Shown in pieces: positions 9,996-21,755 of a DNA stretch of 64,000 nucleotides. How positions within the stretch are numbered: the first letter of the stretch is position 1; the number at the start of each line of letters is the position of its first letter. This stretch comes from Dipteris shenzhenensis (taxonomy: Eukaryota; Polypodiophyta; Polypodiopsida; Gleicheniales). Below the pieces are notes generated by a model. It was not told the origin of the DNA. It saw nothing but the letters and a program-made list of their open reading frames with translations, and searched no databases. Made by a program: the position numbers and the translations under genes. The stretch lies in the NCBI GenBank assembly GCA_047967505.1, contig CM106538.1. One strand, 5' to 3'.

Positions 9996-11355
9996 ATGGT
10001 TGTGTTGAGATCTGGAAAGGACACACAATCAAGCGCCATGGAAGGGTCAAGAAAATATTTCAACCGTGAAGACTTTAAAGGCTACCAACAAGATACGCTT
10101 TCGCCAAATGCTCAAGAAGTGATGGCGAACCTTCTAGAGCAAAATCGGGTCCTGCTGCAGCAACTCGAAGAACATTCATCCCAGCTGGAAGAAAGCATAA
10201 GACAGGTGGACCAGACAAAACAACGTCCGGAGGAAAAAGAAGCAGAAAAGCCGCTGGAAGAAAGTGGAACCACAGATTTTGAAAAATTGCTCTTGTTGAT
10301 GCGTGAGGAACGCAAAAATGAGGAGGCATTGCGACGCCCAGAGCTCGCTCAGGTAGAGATGCAACAAAAGCTAGATCGATAGGCGATGCTTCTCCAACAC
10401 AAACAGATGTTAGCCGCTATGCAAGCAAGTTTGAGCGCAGCGGCCGTCTCCGCCACAGCTTCGCCATCGAGAAAGGTAACATCAGTCACTCGGTTCACTT
10501 TAAATTTTGTTAAGTATGATGGTAAGTGTGACCATTCAATAATTTTGCAATTTATTCATCAGTTTGTAGCTCATTTTCCGCTAGCGCGGATTCAAGATGA
10601 GCAAGATAAAGTCCACCTTGCAGCCCCTCATCTTATAGGAGAGGTGGTGACTTGGTGGCAGCATTGGGCTAGTAAGCATACTGACCCAAAAGCGTTTAAG
10701 ACGAATTTCGTTTGGGCAACGTTTGTGGCCGATCTCAAAGCCCGTTTTCTCCCACCCCAATATATGCTTAACCTGGAGGATGAGTTCACTCATCTCTCCC
10801 AAAAGGGTTTGCCTGTGTTGACATACAGTAATAAGGTCATCACACTGGCGCAATAGTTGGGCGTGACAGAGAGCGCCAAGATGAAGCAATTCATTCGAGG
10901 TTTGGATACGAACATACGTTTTACCATTGAGAACTTCGACCCGTCAGATTACGAGCGGGCGCTGACTCTCGCACAGAATCAGGAGATGATGCTAAACGGG
11001 GGAAAGCCCAAGCAGGTCCAAAAAGATTCCAAAGCCCCATCAGTCAAACAACACAGCAGGTAAGGATCAGAAGAAGCACAACCATTTCCAAAAGAAAGAC
11101 GGCCAGGCTTCTAGTCAAAAGGAGTCCAAGCCAAAGATGACTCCGGATGAAAAGGCTAAAGCAGGTATTACGGGAGGCTATCTACAGCGCGACGAGCAAA
11201 AGCAGTACCACCAAGAACATCGCTGCTTTCATTGCCACCACATTGCTGGGCATGGCAAGAAGGATTGTCCGAAGTGCCTTGCCGAAAAGGCTGCGAAAGC
11301 ACCTACTTCGTCCGTCGCTAATCTATTGGCTCTTCCCGCCCCGCCTCCATCTTAG
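9996..11355 (+). pseudogene. gag: GyB copy 2 gag
   Basis: Starts at ATG 9996 (MVVLRSGKDTQSSAMEGSR) in frame with the coiled coil, which is present once. Stops interrupt it after KLDR (10380-10382) and after VITLAQ (10854-10856); copy 1 reads through at both. The gag core (FVKYDGKCDHS, WWQHWASKHTDPKAF) and the C-terminal zinc knuckle CFHCHHIAGHGKKDC are retained, with the same CX2CX5HX4C spacing as copy 1. A frameshift lies between about 11060 and 11137. The lesions differ from copy 1, so each gag decayed separately after the copies split. Confidence 0.85.
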
Positions 11356-11399
11356 CTACGAATGCCGTCTTCCCTATTTTGAACGCCGTTCCCACGGTG

Positions 11400-11960
11400 G
11401 TCTTTCAAGGTAAGGAGGGTGACTTCTTAGATCAAAAGAAGGTGCTCATTTGAGCGTATGGCACAGCTAACGGGCATCAGTTTATTGTCCTATTCGATAG
11501 GGGGAGTTCAGAAGATGCCGTCTTCCCTCAGCTTGCCAAGACAGTGGGGTGCACCTTGGTGCCTCACGAGCTTGCAGTGGACAGGTTCACGCTCGGCTTG
11601 CACACACACATCACGCATAAGGCCATCCTGTTCACTTTTTCAGTTCAGAAGGCCATGTTTATACGGGATTTTATATTGACTCCTTTGATGGGGTGTGACA
11701 TGATCCTCAGGATTTAGTGGTTCCGTGAGCATGTTCCGACGCCTGATTGGCGACAGGACACCTTCACGATTGTGGAAAATTTACCTGAGCCCGCCGCGAT
11801 ACGCGGTGATCGGAGCATACCAAGGATTCCATTAATCTCTCATATTCAAGCAGGTCGCGCCGCCCGCAAGGGTGCCATGTATGCACTTGTCTATGTCCCC
11901 AGTGCCAGATCACTTCAGTTCAAGCCGCTCCTCCGATGGAGCAAGCAATGGTGGATCTCC
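11400..11960 (+). pseudogene. GyB copy 2 aspartic protease and linker
   Basis: Equivalent to the copy 1 protease. The active-site triplet reads Asp-Arg-Gly (IVLFDRGSSEDA) rather than Asp-Met-Gly. Frameshifts and stops (near 11451 and 11717) break the frame. The linker GRAARKGAMYALVYV and MVDLLQEFKD again runs straight into integrase sequence without RT. Confidence 0.75.
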
Positions 11961-13184
11961 TCCAAGAGTTCAAAGACAAACGACAGTTGCTTCTTCATGA
12001 TGCCCATGACGCCCTTACCGGTGGTCACAGAGGTATCAATGGGACTTTGGTGAAGTTAGAGCGCTATTTCTATTGGCCAAAGATGCAGAAGGACGTACGG
12101 CTATGTGCAAAATTGTCAAATATGCCAAAAGGTCAAGGCTTCCTACAAGAAAGTGACAGGCTTATTTATGCCATTGCCAATTCCCGACGGTCGTGTCCAA
12201 GACATAGGTATGGATTTCGTGGGACCACTTCCAGCATCCGCAGGTATGCGTAATACTCAATGTCTTACTATTGTTAGTCGCTTTAGTAAATATTGTATGC
12301 TAATTCCCTGCAAACAAACGGCTAGCGTTGAAGATGTAGCTCGTTTGTTTATCAAGTATTGGTATCCTATTGGAGGGTTGCCAAAGACCATAACATCCGA
12401 CAGGGACTCCAAGTTTATGTCTAACTCTTGGCGAGCCTTGTTTGATAATTTTGGTACTAAGCTGCAGATGTCCAGCGCTTTCCATCCGTAATCGAATGGC
12501 GAGACGGAAAAGTATAATGGTATGGCATTTAATATTTTGAAATTATATTGTCATGATGCTTAGGGAAAGTGGGAGCAATTTTTTCCGCTTGTGCCGGCCA
12601 TTCTAAACGATACCTATTCTTCAAGTATTGGTCGCACACCTTATGAAGCGGTGTTTGGACGGCGATTTACCTCACTTCTTACCCGGATGTTGTCTCCATC
12701 TCTTGAAGCCAATAAAACCACCAAATCCATGGCAGAGATTATGGAGTCTGTAAGAAGCCGCGTCGCCAAAGCTCAAGCATCGTATACACGCCAAGCTAAT
12801 AAATCCAAACGAGATGTCCAGTATAAAGAGGGTCAATGGGTGTATCTACTCAACGATGTCTCAATGAAGGTACACCTACCAGACAGTTGGACTATGCACA
12901 ACGTGTTCCATGTAGCTTGGTTGAAGCTATATTTTGGACCTCCTCTTTCAGAGATTTTCGACGAGCAACAACTTGAAGTTCTTGATGAAGCCGAAGTTTT
13001 GCAGCCAGAATAGATCCTTCTTCATAAATTCAAGCATGGGTTAGGACGTAGGATCCGGGAGTTTTACACCTAGTTCCGTGATCGAGGTACCCATGAAGCA
13101 GTGTGGTTGGACGAAGATTTTTTCCAGGTGTTTCCCCAGATATTGGCGGACTACTTGGAAGCAATGAACCTACCGCCAAGTTAA
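11961..13184 (+). pseudogene. GyB copy 2 integrase and chromodomain-like tail
   Basis: The zinc-binding module keeps GGHRGINGTLVKLERYFYWP but is frameshifted near 12095. The core shows MDFVGPLPAS and SDRDSKF, then TAA at 12489-12491 directly after AFHP, the same codon as the stop in copy 1. NGETE follows. A 90-base in-frame stretch present in copy 1 (8332-8421), including the GPF module, is missing here, so QWVYL joins directly to NDVSMK. A stop after LQPE (13011-13013) interrupts the tail. The last stop is at 13182-13184, just before the purine tract and LTR C. Confidence 0.82.
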
Positions 13185-13195
13185 GAAGGAGGGAA

Positions 13196-13893
13196 TGTTA
13201 CATGCACCCCTGCACTTGGGTGCAAGGTGACACACTGGCTACATCGACAAGTGCATTATAGTTCCAAGATAGGAGATTTTGTCGTATGCTGCAACCCCTT
13301 TGTGAGCCCTTGTCCAGGGACAGTCAGGCACAAGCTACGTAGGTCAGTCTCTCAGCCTTAGGTCAAGTCAGTAGTCAGTTCTTATTCACTAGTACCCACT
13401 GGAGAACAGTAGGTTAAGTGTTTCCATCTTATAGTTTAGGTCTTAGCCTAGGTTAGGAGTCCCTTTAGGGTCCCCAAAGGCTGGACAGGTAAGCAGGGAA
13501 GGCAGCCTGCAAAGGCTGCCCAAAAACTCCCCTGGCAAATGAGCCAGGGAGGGCTTTTTACAGGCTGGTTGTAGGCCAGCCAGTCTGTAAAACAGTTTGA
13601 GTCGGTCTGTTTACAGATTGGGTTGGCTCAGTCCAGCCCTATAAAAGGGCCCCTTGGCTGCTCTGTTTTCTCATTCAGTTTGCTCCTGCCTTCAGTTGTC
13701 CTACAGCTCCACTTCAGCCTCCTGTGCAGCCCCTGAGATCCTGAGATCTGGCCCTGCTCTAGCCTTCGTCCCTTGGCCATCAGCTCATCCTGATCTGAAG
13801 GTGACCACGCAGCACAACAGTCGGAGGTTTGGACCAGGAAACGGAGAGAGGTTTGGACACTGTTTCCTCAGCTTTCTAAGCTCTCTTTTACAG
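13196..13893 (+). repeat. GyB LTR C (3'-truncated)
   Basis: Begins TGTTACATGCACCCC after a purine tract and follows LTR B up to CTCTCTTTTACAG, then changes abruptly to unrelated sequence at about 13894. The last ~500 bp of the LTR are missing. TATA box at 13640-13646. Confidence 0.88.
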
Positions 13894-15861
13894 ATTTTGA
13901 GACGATCCCACATTACCGGTATGGCAGTTTGGCTGACAAAGGGGGGCCATGCTATTTCGATTTCCATAGAGGGAGGCATCCACTGGTTCTACAGTCCATG
14001 ACTCTGTTTGTTAGCCCTTATGCCAGAGGTTTCCGAGGCAGTGAGCTGGGTCTCTGGCATCCGAGGCAGTGAGCTGGGTTCTCTGTGAATATACCGGATT
14101 ACGGCTGCTTTCTTGTTTTTTGCTTCCGCAATCAGTGCCACACGGATAGCTCATTTGTATGGTTGGTTTTTCAAGCATTAATAGAAAGTTCTTTTCTATG
14201 GGAAAAAGAAACCCCTTGCTTGAAAGATAGTGGCTATAGATTTGGGTATGGCACAACATTCTCTGTATAAATGGATGCTCAAGTATGTGTGGGGGTGTGG
14301 ATTTGTATGTGTGAGAGCATACTTTTATACTATGGTCTACACCCACTGTTGGGCGCCGATGACGTCAGTGGGGATGTCATAGTAGCTAGTCCCTGCTATG
14401 CGTGATGGAGTTTATGGTTTTCAATCTTATGAGTGACTATCGTGAGATTGAAACTGCACTATGTTGTATTTTTAGAGGATGAGTTTGGGAATGTTCCTGG
14501 ATTCATCTAGGTATATGGATCTTGACTAGTCATTGGCTCGAAAGTTCTCCTCATTTTTTTCTGTCTAATGGCACATGAAGGGCTCCATTGAGGAAGTTAT
14601 CAGAAGGGAGGTGCTTTTGACAAGAGTAAGGGAATGCTAGCCTGGCTTTCAACGGGAGGCATGATTTGCACATTGAATCGATCTCCCTTGGTTATGTCAG
14701 GAGATTCTCAAATGGCACTCTGCAAGAAGGACAATGTCGGGGAGACCATCGTCAATCATCACAGCGTAGCACATCTTGGCAGCATGCTGCAGCCTTATGA
14801 TGAAGGGGAAGCAGACTAAACTAGCTGCCAATCTTATCAACATGTGGCTGGACTTTGTGTGTACCTTTTGCTTGCTTTTGCATTTTCATGACATGCTGTG
14901 GTTGGCAACTGCTCGGGGGTTACCATAGGCATTGAGCCAGAACTGGGAGATGTAGGCTGCAAGACGGCCAGTTTCTTTATTCTGTGTCAGTGCCTTGGGG
15001 ATAATTGCTTTTGTATCGTGTTTTGAAATTTCATGCAGAAAGTTCTTCCCTGGGGGGTAAAAGGAAGTCTGATTGAATAACTTTTTCCTGCTGGTGAGTC
15101 ATGAGACTCTAGGAAAGAGATTCTGGACTCAATTGTTATGGCTTTGGGTGGAGAGTCAGAATCACAAGTTCATGTGGTGTAAATGCGTTGTTGGGATCGT
15201 GAAATAGAAAAACAGATGTGCTTGAACTGAAGTTACAGCTCTGAAACTGCTGCCCTTCATAATATTAAGACACCTTTTCTGTGTGAAGTAAAGATGCTTC
15301 ATTAACTAACAGGGACCTTGCAAGTTGCTATTGCAGAAAGGAAAAATTGAGTATAAACTAGCTGCTTGCTTGGCAAGAGAGTTTAGACAATTTCTGTAAG
15401 GGATTTATGTTTTCTCTTGGAAGCCCATATTTTGCTGTCATAGATAGGCAGAGGTCAAGTTGTCTGTGTTGATCTTACTATATAAACTCTTGGTGGTCTG
15501 TTGGTCCAGATTTTACCTCAGTTGCTATACTTCTTTGGAGTCTCAAATGAACCAGACTCCCTTGATTGGGGCACGATAGCTGTTTATTCCTGTGAATCAT
15601 CATGCACATCATCAAAGGCGTACATGGAAGAGTTTGCATGGGTGCAATTGGAATAAAAGCAACAGATTTGAGCTGGTAAGTCACAGAAGGAGCCATAGTG
15701 ACGTCTGATTTCTTGGCTGTTGGTTGAGGTATAAAAATAGATGTAAATTTGTTACTGAGCATTGAGTTTGTATTGCAACTAAAGCACTTGGGTTTGAGGC
15801 CCATACTATGCTTAATTTTGCATACATAAGAACTTCCTGGGCCATCCCATTATCTTCAAGC
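13894..15861. other. Unassigned sequence with a 28-bp tandem repeat and one short ORF
   Basis: No TE domain is recognised. Two copies of a 28-base unit starting CCGAGGCAGTGAGCTGGGT lie at 14033-14060 and 14061-14088. A 61-codon ATG frame at 14634-14819 (begins MLAWLSTGGMICTLN, ends LQPYDEGEAD) matches no family I know; base composition here is less AT-rich than to the right, so a decayed host exon is conceivable but unsupported. The dispersed repeat copy at 14275-14490 is listed separately. Confidence 0.4.
14275..14490 (+). repeat. Dispersed repeat, right copy
   Basis: Partner of 3715-3890, in the same orientation. This copy has an extra ~40 bases (CTAGTCCCTGCTATGCG region) after the GATGTCAT block. 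It contains a palindromic TGACGTCA, the CRE-type core, where the left copy has TGACGTGA. Confidence 0.6.
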
Positions 15862-16980
15862 AAACTTGTACGAGAGGTTTGGTAATTGTGTGACTGACAG
15901 AGATACAGAGCATTTATGTTGCAATCGATTAAAATATGCTCTGGCAAAGGTTCTAGCAATTCATGTAATCAGAATGCAAACATTATACTAACAAATAACT
16001 TGGAAAATAACAAAAACTCAACAAGTTCAGGCCTATGGGCCTTGTTGCTTCACTACAACCTGAATACAAAAGCAAGAAGCTCATAACTAGCATCAATAGA
16101 ACTACAACAGGTAGAATAATAAATAAGCGATTTGTGATCATCTACACCAAGGTTGATAGTTCGTACTTTACATGCATGACAGTTGTCCTTCATATTTCTC
16201 AGTTGTAGACAGTTGTCTATTTAAAAAGTTCTTGCTTATCATGATATGATTATTGAAATATGACTTACCTGCGGTACCATGTTTTCAGCACAGTGGACTA
16301 TTGTTAAAATTGCAGTAAAGAAGCTTGTCTAGTTAGTGTGACACGGGCTTTAATGCTAACAAAGTTGGTGACCTTGTTGCTTAATATTGCGTGAAGACAA
16401 AATTCAACTCTTACACAGATCTCATGGATTGTGGTATAATTTGAGTCATCTGATTGTTTTGGGATCACAAAGAAGATTAGATTGTGAAGTCCCAACCTAC
16501 ACAAGTCATCTTAAAGGTGTGGAGGAGACTCTTTGTGCCACAGGTACTAAAGAATTTCATGTGGACCTTTTTGAACGAGAGATCTTTAGAGGGGCTCAAG
16601 GATTTATTATTGATGGGAAGTCAGCTCTTAGGAGGCATAAAATGCACCTTCAAAGATCTTTGCAATTCTGACTCTCCGTGTAAAGCTTGTCATTACCCAA
16701 TCGAAATGTAAACCTATTGTTCAACACTCAAACGAGAAGAATTTGAGATTGCAAATCTTTTCAATGCCATAGGCAAATTCAAGTAGCTAGACTAACTTAA
16801 GGGCAACATGACTTGCATCTTGTCACTTTACAAGTCTTTTTAAGCATATAATTGTTTTCTTATTGCCTTTGAAAAAGAGAATATTGCAGGGATTTCATAT
16901 AGCAAGACATATGATTATACATCCATGTATTGGGACGGCTACACACCAATGCTCGTAGCTTATCAACCATTGGGGTAGTC
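15862..16980 (+). repeat. Dispersed repeat family R1, copy 1 (inverse of 46580-47690)
   Basis: The reverse complement of 46580-47690 aligns along this stretch in many blocks: ACTTGTAC.AGAGGTTTGGT, GGCAAAGGTTCTAG, GTACCATGTTTT, AAAGAAGCTTGTCTA, GCTAACAA.GTTGGTGACC, AAGAATTTCATGT, TCAAAGATCTTTGCAA and TTCTTATTGCCTT. This copy has an extra ~160 bases near 15965-16125. A frame at 16387-16671 has its equivalent in the other copy but with stops, so the family may once have been coding. No known domain is recognised. Confidence 0.7.
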
Positions 16981-17539
16981 TATCACATCACATTGTTTAT
17001 GCTACAATGTAATGAGATGTAGAATAAACTTGTAATGTATTCGCAATCGAAGCGGAGATTGATTTTCATTGAATGTTTGGATATGTATGCACAATCTTAT
17101 AATGATTGTGATTAGTGGTGCACACATTGCATTTGACTTCATCAAGTTAGACAATAATACATATATGTTTTATTTGAGTTGCATTACAAGGTCATTCTAA
17201 GTGCAATATAAGAAGAGGCCTTACTCAAAGTGTTACTTGCTTAGAATGTTACTTGTGCTTGGACATCAATACTTGGTAGCCAATTTGACAACATTTGCTA
17301 AAATTCAACAAAAGTGATGTGATGTCCACGTAATGAATGCCATAAATCATGTGGCATACCGTGATTGATTCATAAGGTTGAAAGTGTTTCTAGATCCATT
17401 AAAGTTTTTTAATCTCGCATGAAAAAAAGCATAAAAGAGACCTAGAAAGCTACCATCAAGTTAATTGTATCTTCTACAAGGAGCTAAAAATTACATTACA
17501 AAGCTCTATAGTGGAAAGATGCCATTTATTGTCAAAGGT

Positions 17540-17975
17540 ATATTTTGGACTTTAGAATAACAAAATTTGGATTTGTACAATTGGATTTATTCTAGTCTTA
17601 ACAAAGGTATGTTTTTCTATTACCTTAGTGGACATGCAAATTCTTTGAATCTTCGACCAAGTGGTGGTTAGTTATTCAACTTTATTGAAATATTTTACAC
17701 GAGTACAGAAGCCCCAACAACTAAAAATTCTCAATTTCTATCACCTTCAGAAGCCCCAATAATTTTGGATGTTAGAACAATAAAAATTTGAATTTGTACA
17801 ATCTTTGAATTTTCATCCAAGTGGTGATCAACTGTTAAATTTCATTGAAATATCTTATGTAGGTGCAAAAGCCCTAACCGCTAAAAATTCTCAATACTTT
17901 TGGACTTTAAAACAATAAAAAATTGAATTTGTACAATACGATTAATTCTTCTCTTACAAAGGCATGCTTATTGTC
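17540..17975. repeat. Degenerate tandem repeat, about 2.5 units
   Basis: Three starts of the same unit are visible: TTTTGGACTTTAGAATAACAA (17542), TTTTGGATGTTAGAACAATAA (17763) and TTTTGGACTTTAAAACAATAA (17896). The first two units share downstream blocks (CAAGTGGTG, ATTGAAATAT, CTAAAAATTCTCAAT). Units are about 130-220 bp. Confidence 0.65.
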
Positions 17976-20900
17976 AAAGGTGAATGTGTCAACTTTGCCT
18001 AAACATTGTTTTTGAGTGATGGTAGCTATTAACTTTAATGTTTGGAGGACGTTTGTGTATATACATGGGATGAAATAATCCATGAACCACCCAATGCAAG
18101 AAGAAATAGTAAGATGGAGGAGTGTGAAAGAAGGGTTTGGAGGAAAACAATGTCAGCTCATGGGTTCTCGACAATGCATATTTGTTCATTTCGATGAGCT
18201 TGACACATAGTTGTAATTGCTAATGCTAAAGATGAAGGCCTTGGCATGTTACTATTTTTCTCACCAATCATACAATGGCTTTTAAATCTTTAATATTTCA
18301 TCAACATGGCTTATGTTTGGAGCGTTGATAGTGCATACACATTGCATGAGTAGCAAGATGATGGTTTGCGTTGAGTGATAGCTTTGTGCTCTACTTAAAA
18401 TGTTAATGAAAAATGATCAATAGGCATTTTTGTATGTGGAGCACTTAATTGATACTTACAGGTACTGGATTTTGAAATTCTTTATGATATGTCATCACAC
18501 ACAATTAAAATCAAGCCAAGCTTTACTACAATCAACTTTGGGGCATAGGGAAATTGATGCCCTTGTGAAAAATTGAGAGGCAAAAAGTTGCTTGAGCCAA
18601 AACACATACGTCACAAGTAATTTATGATTTTCCCCTTCATATAGAACTTCTCAATCCTCTTTGTTTATACTAAAAGCACTTTCAGCAGATGTACTATACT
18701 GAAAGCGAAAAATAAGGCAAGTGTTTGGTTATTCATGTTTATGGCATTTCATTAAAACAAGGTCGTCTTTAGTCATAGATTTGGGTAAAAGCCTTCTTGA
18801 CTATTGAAAGCATTGGCGATAGATGGGTGCCTCGGTTGCCTTAAAAGGCATCCTCAAGATTTTCTACAGTCATGGAGCAAAGACAGTAGAACTTAAACTT
18901 GGCATGCAATTTAGCACATATATTTGGTGGACCCCATATATAAGGAAAAGTCTAACTTCTCTTCATCATTCACAACAAAGGTCTTAAAACTCATACATCT
19001 TTTCCACTTAGATGTCATACTTCTTATGTTTGGCAAAGATTTGTGATCTTGGTATTTTGATTTTTGCATCTTGCGAGTGCTTTACAAATAGAAGCAAGGC
19101 GATGCACCCACAAGTTGAAATCTACTCTATGCGCTTGTTCAACAATAGGAAAATAAGAGATGAATCACCAACTCACCTATGAATAATCCGATTATAACTT
19201 GAATTATCATTTGAAAATACTTAAGAGGCAAACAAAACGACTACCTTAATGTCATGTGGTTGACTTGCCTTGTTGAGAAGACATGAATATGGTTGTCTTG
19301 CATGATTTTCTCATATAGCTTTGATTGGGTGCGGGCATTTATCATAGGGAAAGAAGCCTCACTTTGGCCACTCATCCAAAAGCTGCTACAAGCATGAGTA
19401 GGCATTGCCTCCAACTTTATTGTGAGCAAAGAGATTCTCTTTAATTCATTGCATCAAGTCTCAACTAGAAGGACAATGCCGTTTAGGTTTCATAGGTACA
19501 CAATGCCCTTCAAAGAAGAAGTTATGTGATGGTGGACATGGAAGATTTTTTCAAAAAAATAGTTGGTTCGGTCCTCAAAACTTTGATCCCAATATTGCTA
19601 TTGTAATTCCAACATCCTTGTGTGCTTTGCCATCTAACAATAATGTTCTTTGCAATAGTCAATAGTTGAATATTTTTTATCCTAGTGAGTGAACATTTAC
19701 TTTTAGACTTGCCTGTGTCACTATAATGTGCATCCTCATTACTTTAATGCTTTTTCTTGTAGTATGAACATGTGGAAGGCACCGATTTGAAGAGGGCCAT
19801 GTTTGGTGTGGAGTCATAGCTAACTTTATACTAGATAGTTGAGCAAGAGCATCAAATGCCAATCTTCGTTAGATTATTGTGGAAACATACACATGATATC
19901 TTGAAAATTGGGTTTAGATAATTCGGTATTTTCATTCTTGATGTAAAATGGTTCAAAGTTATCTACAATGGTATTTGTATGTTGATAAGTATCTGATAAA
20001 AGCATTGTCATTTTGAACATACATGGTCTTTCATATGACGATATGTGGTCCAAGTTGTTGCTCAAAGTAAACCAACTTTTAAAGGTATAGATGAGGATAT
20101 GGAGATGCCAATGCTTCTAGTTGGTGGATCAAATGGTGCAGATGATAGTACATGTTCTAATGCATCTGCAACATCATCATCAAGTAAAATTTTAGCTTTT
20201 ATAAATCTTGATGATATGTGTGCTATAGACATAGAGCTAGAGACATATTTATATGCTTAGTGGATGATGCAACCCCTGATCATAGACAACAAAGATATTT
20301 AACCATAAACTTCATAAAGATGTGCTTAATATTTTTATCTTTTAAATGACTAAAATTTAATTGCATTAAAATTTGGGACATCTTGTAAAATGCTTTCTAA
20401 AATAGGATGGAAATACTAAAAAAAAATGCTAGCTAGCTTTTCTGATGGTCCGCTATTTTTTATATCTCTTTGTCTTTTGCACCCAAAAAATTTCCAAGTG
20501 CGATCAAAGAATAGCAATAAAGCAAACAGTATTGGAAAAAAATCATGCTCAATTATGTCTTTGTAGTCAAGATTGAAGGGTGATATATTAATTAACAAAT
20601 GAAATTCATATAGGCTTACCAAACCAATCCATAGCGACATACCACAATAAAAGAAAATTTTGAGAAAACACAGAAAGCAATACAACAAAGTAGGGATCAA
20701 CCATATGCCAAATAGTCCCAAGAAAGATGAGAAGAAACAATATACCATATTGAATAGTAGGAGAATGGGATAATACTTTTTAAGTAAAATGTAGTAGAAT
20801 CATATATAGGTTAAGCAAGAATATATTGATAAACATTTTAGAGAAAACAAATGCTAATTAGTATCTTGGTCATCAGACATTTGGGTATTGGAATGGAGTA

Positions 20901-20995
20901 GGACTATTTGGAAGTAGGATGCTTTTGACATAAATCATTTTCCCCTTATCCTCCTATTTGTAGAAGATAACTACACACTTGTAAAGAGGTAATGA
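17976..20995. other. AT-rich unassigned sequence
   Basis: Only short open frames without recognisable domains are present. The plus-strand frame at 20045-20260 has a serine-rich acidic character but no ATG-anchored family match. A hydrophobic minus-strand frame at 20416-20748 looks like a product of AT-rich composition. No LTR ends or inverted termini were found by eye. Confidence 0.45.
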
Positions 20996-21680
20996 AATCT
21001 ATATAAGACTAGTAAGCCTTGTGGAGAAAATCTAATACTTTTCTAAGAGCTTTAAAAAAAAAATCTAATGAGAGAGATATTTTGTTTCCAAGACAATATG
21101 TCTCAAATAAACAAGCTTTAAGAGACTACTACTTGTAGAAGGTCATTAAATAAGCCAAACTCAAGTGAAGGAGAAGAAAGTATTGCATACCACAAATTAT
21201 ATTTAGGACTTTGAAATTGACATTAATTGGTAGTAGCATTCTTTGTATCTAATCCAGCCCATCATTTCCTAGAATATCTGCCTATCCAAATATACAAATG
21301 ATGTTGTTCTAAACATAGTTGATGAATCTAGATACAAGATTGCAAGCCTTATGGAGAAAACCTGGTACTTTTCCAAGGTTTATTCATCCTTAAAAAAGAT
21401 TCTAATAAAAGAAAGACTATGTTTCTAAGTAAATTTGTCTTAAATAAATAAAATCTAAAAAAGTGGTGCTTATAGAAGGTCATTTGATAAACAAAATTCA
21501 AGAGAAGAAGAAAGTCCCACATACCACAATACAATTTTGCATATGCTAAATTTAGATTTGCATCCATAGGACTTTGAAATTGATCTTTGAGATAATTTAC
21601 TATAGCATTCTTTGTATCCAAATTGATACATTGACATCCACGCTTAGCCCACCATTTTGTTGAATATATGCCTATCACAA
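20996..21680. repeat. Diverged direct duplication (20996-21290 and 21330-21680)
   Basis: Shared blocks in order: AAGCCTT.TGGAGAAAA, TACTTTTC, GTTTC.AAG, TAGAAGGTCATT, CATACCACAA, AGGACTTTGAAATTGA, TAGCATTCTTTGTATC and CCCA.CATTT. The second unit is longer by ~55 bases. A 109-residue minus-strand frame crosses the second unit (YSTKWWAKRGCQCINLDTKN...) but matches no family I recognise. Confidence 0.6.
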
Positions 21681-21755
21681 TAAGGATCTTGTTCTATAAT
21701 GACTAAAGAGAAATTTAGATAATCTAGAAAGAGAATGGAAGTCTAAGCTATAGAC

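Larger units (their letters stand above)
4079..13893 (+). mobile_element. GyB tandem array: LTR-internal-LTR-internal-LTR gypsy element lacking RT/RNase H
   Basis: Three copies of one LTR (4079-5251, 8765-9948, 13196-13893) alternate with two related internal regions. Each internal region starts at a methionine-tRNA primer site and ends at a purine tract. Both encode gag with a coiled coil and zinc knuckle, an aspartic protease, then integrase and a chromodomain-like tail. RT and RNase H, which normally sit between protease and integrase in Ty3/gypsy, are absent from both at the same point. The outer LTRs are truncated (left one lacks its first ~20 bp, right one its last ~500 bp), so no target duplication can be read. 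Both internal regions carry stops and frameshifts. Confidence 0.9.

Noticed and set aside
14634-14819. 61-codon ORF as a real host gene exon
   Set aside because: ATG and stop are present but no recognisable domain, promoter or clear splice sites; kept only as a note within the unassigned region.
15478-15959. Overlapping minus-strand frames of 92-108 codons
   Set aside because: Considered as a copia RNase H remnant, but no diagnostic motif (DAD.A, TEAEY, ADI.TK) could be found.
20416-20748. 110-codon hydrophobic minus-strand frame resembling a membrane protein
   Set aside because: AT-rich antisense composition alone gives Phe/Leu-rich frames; no family motif, no neighbours supporting a gene.
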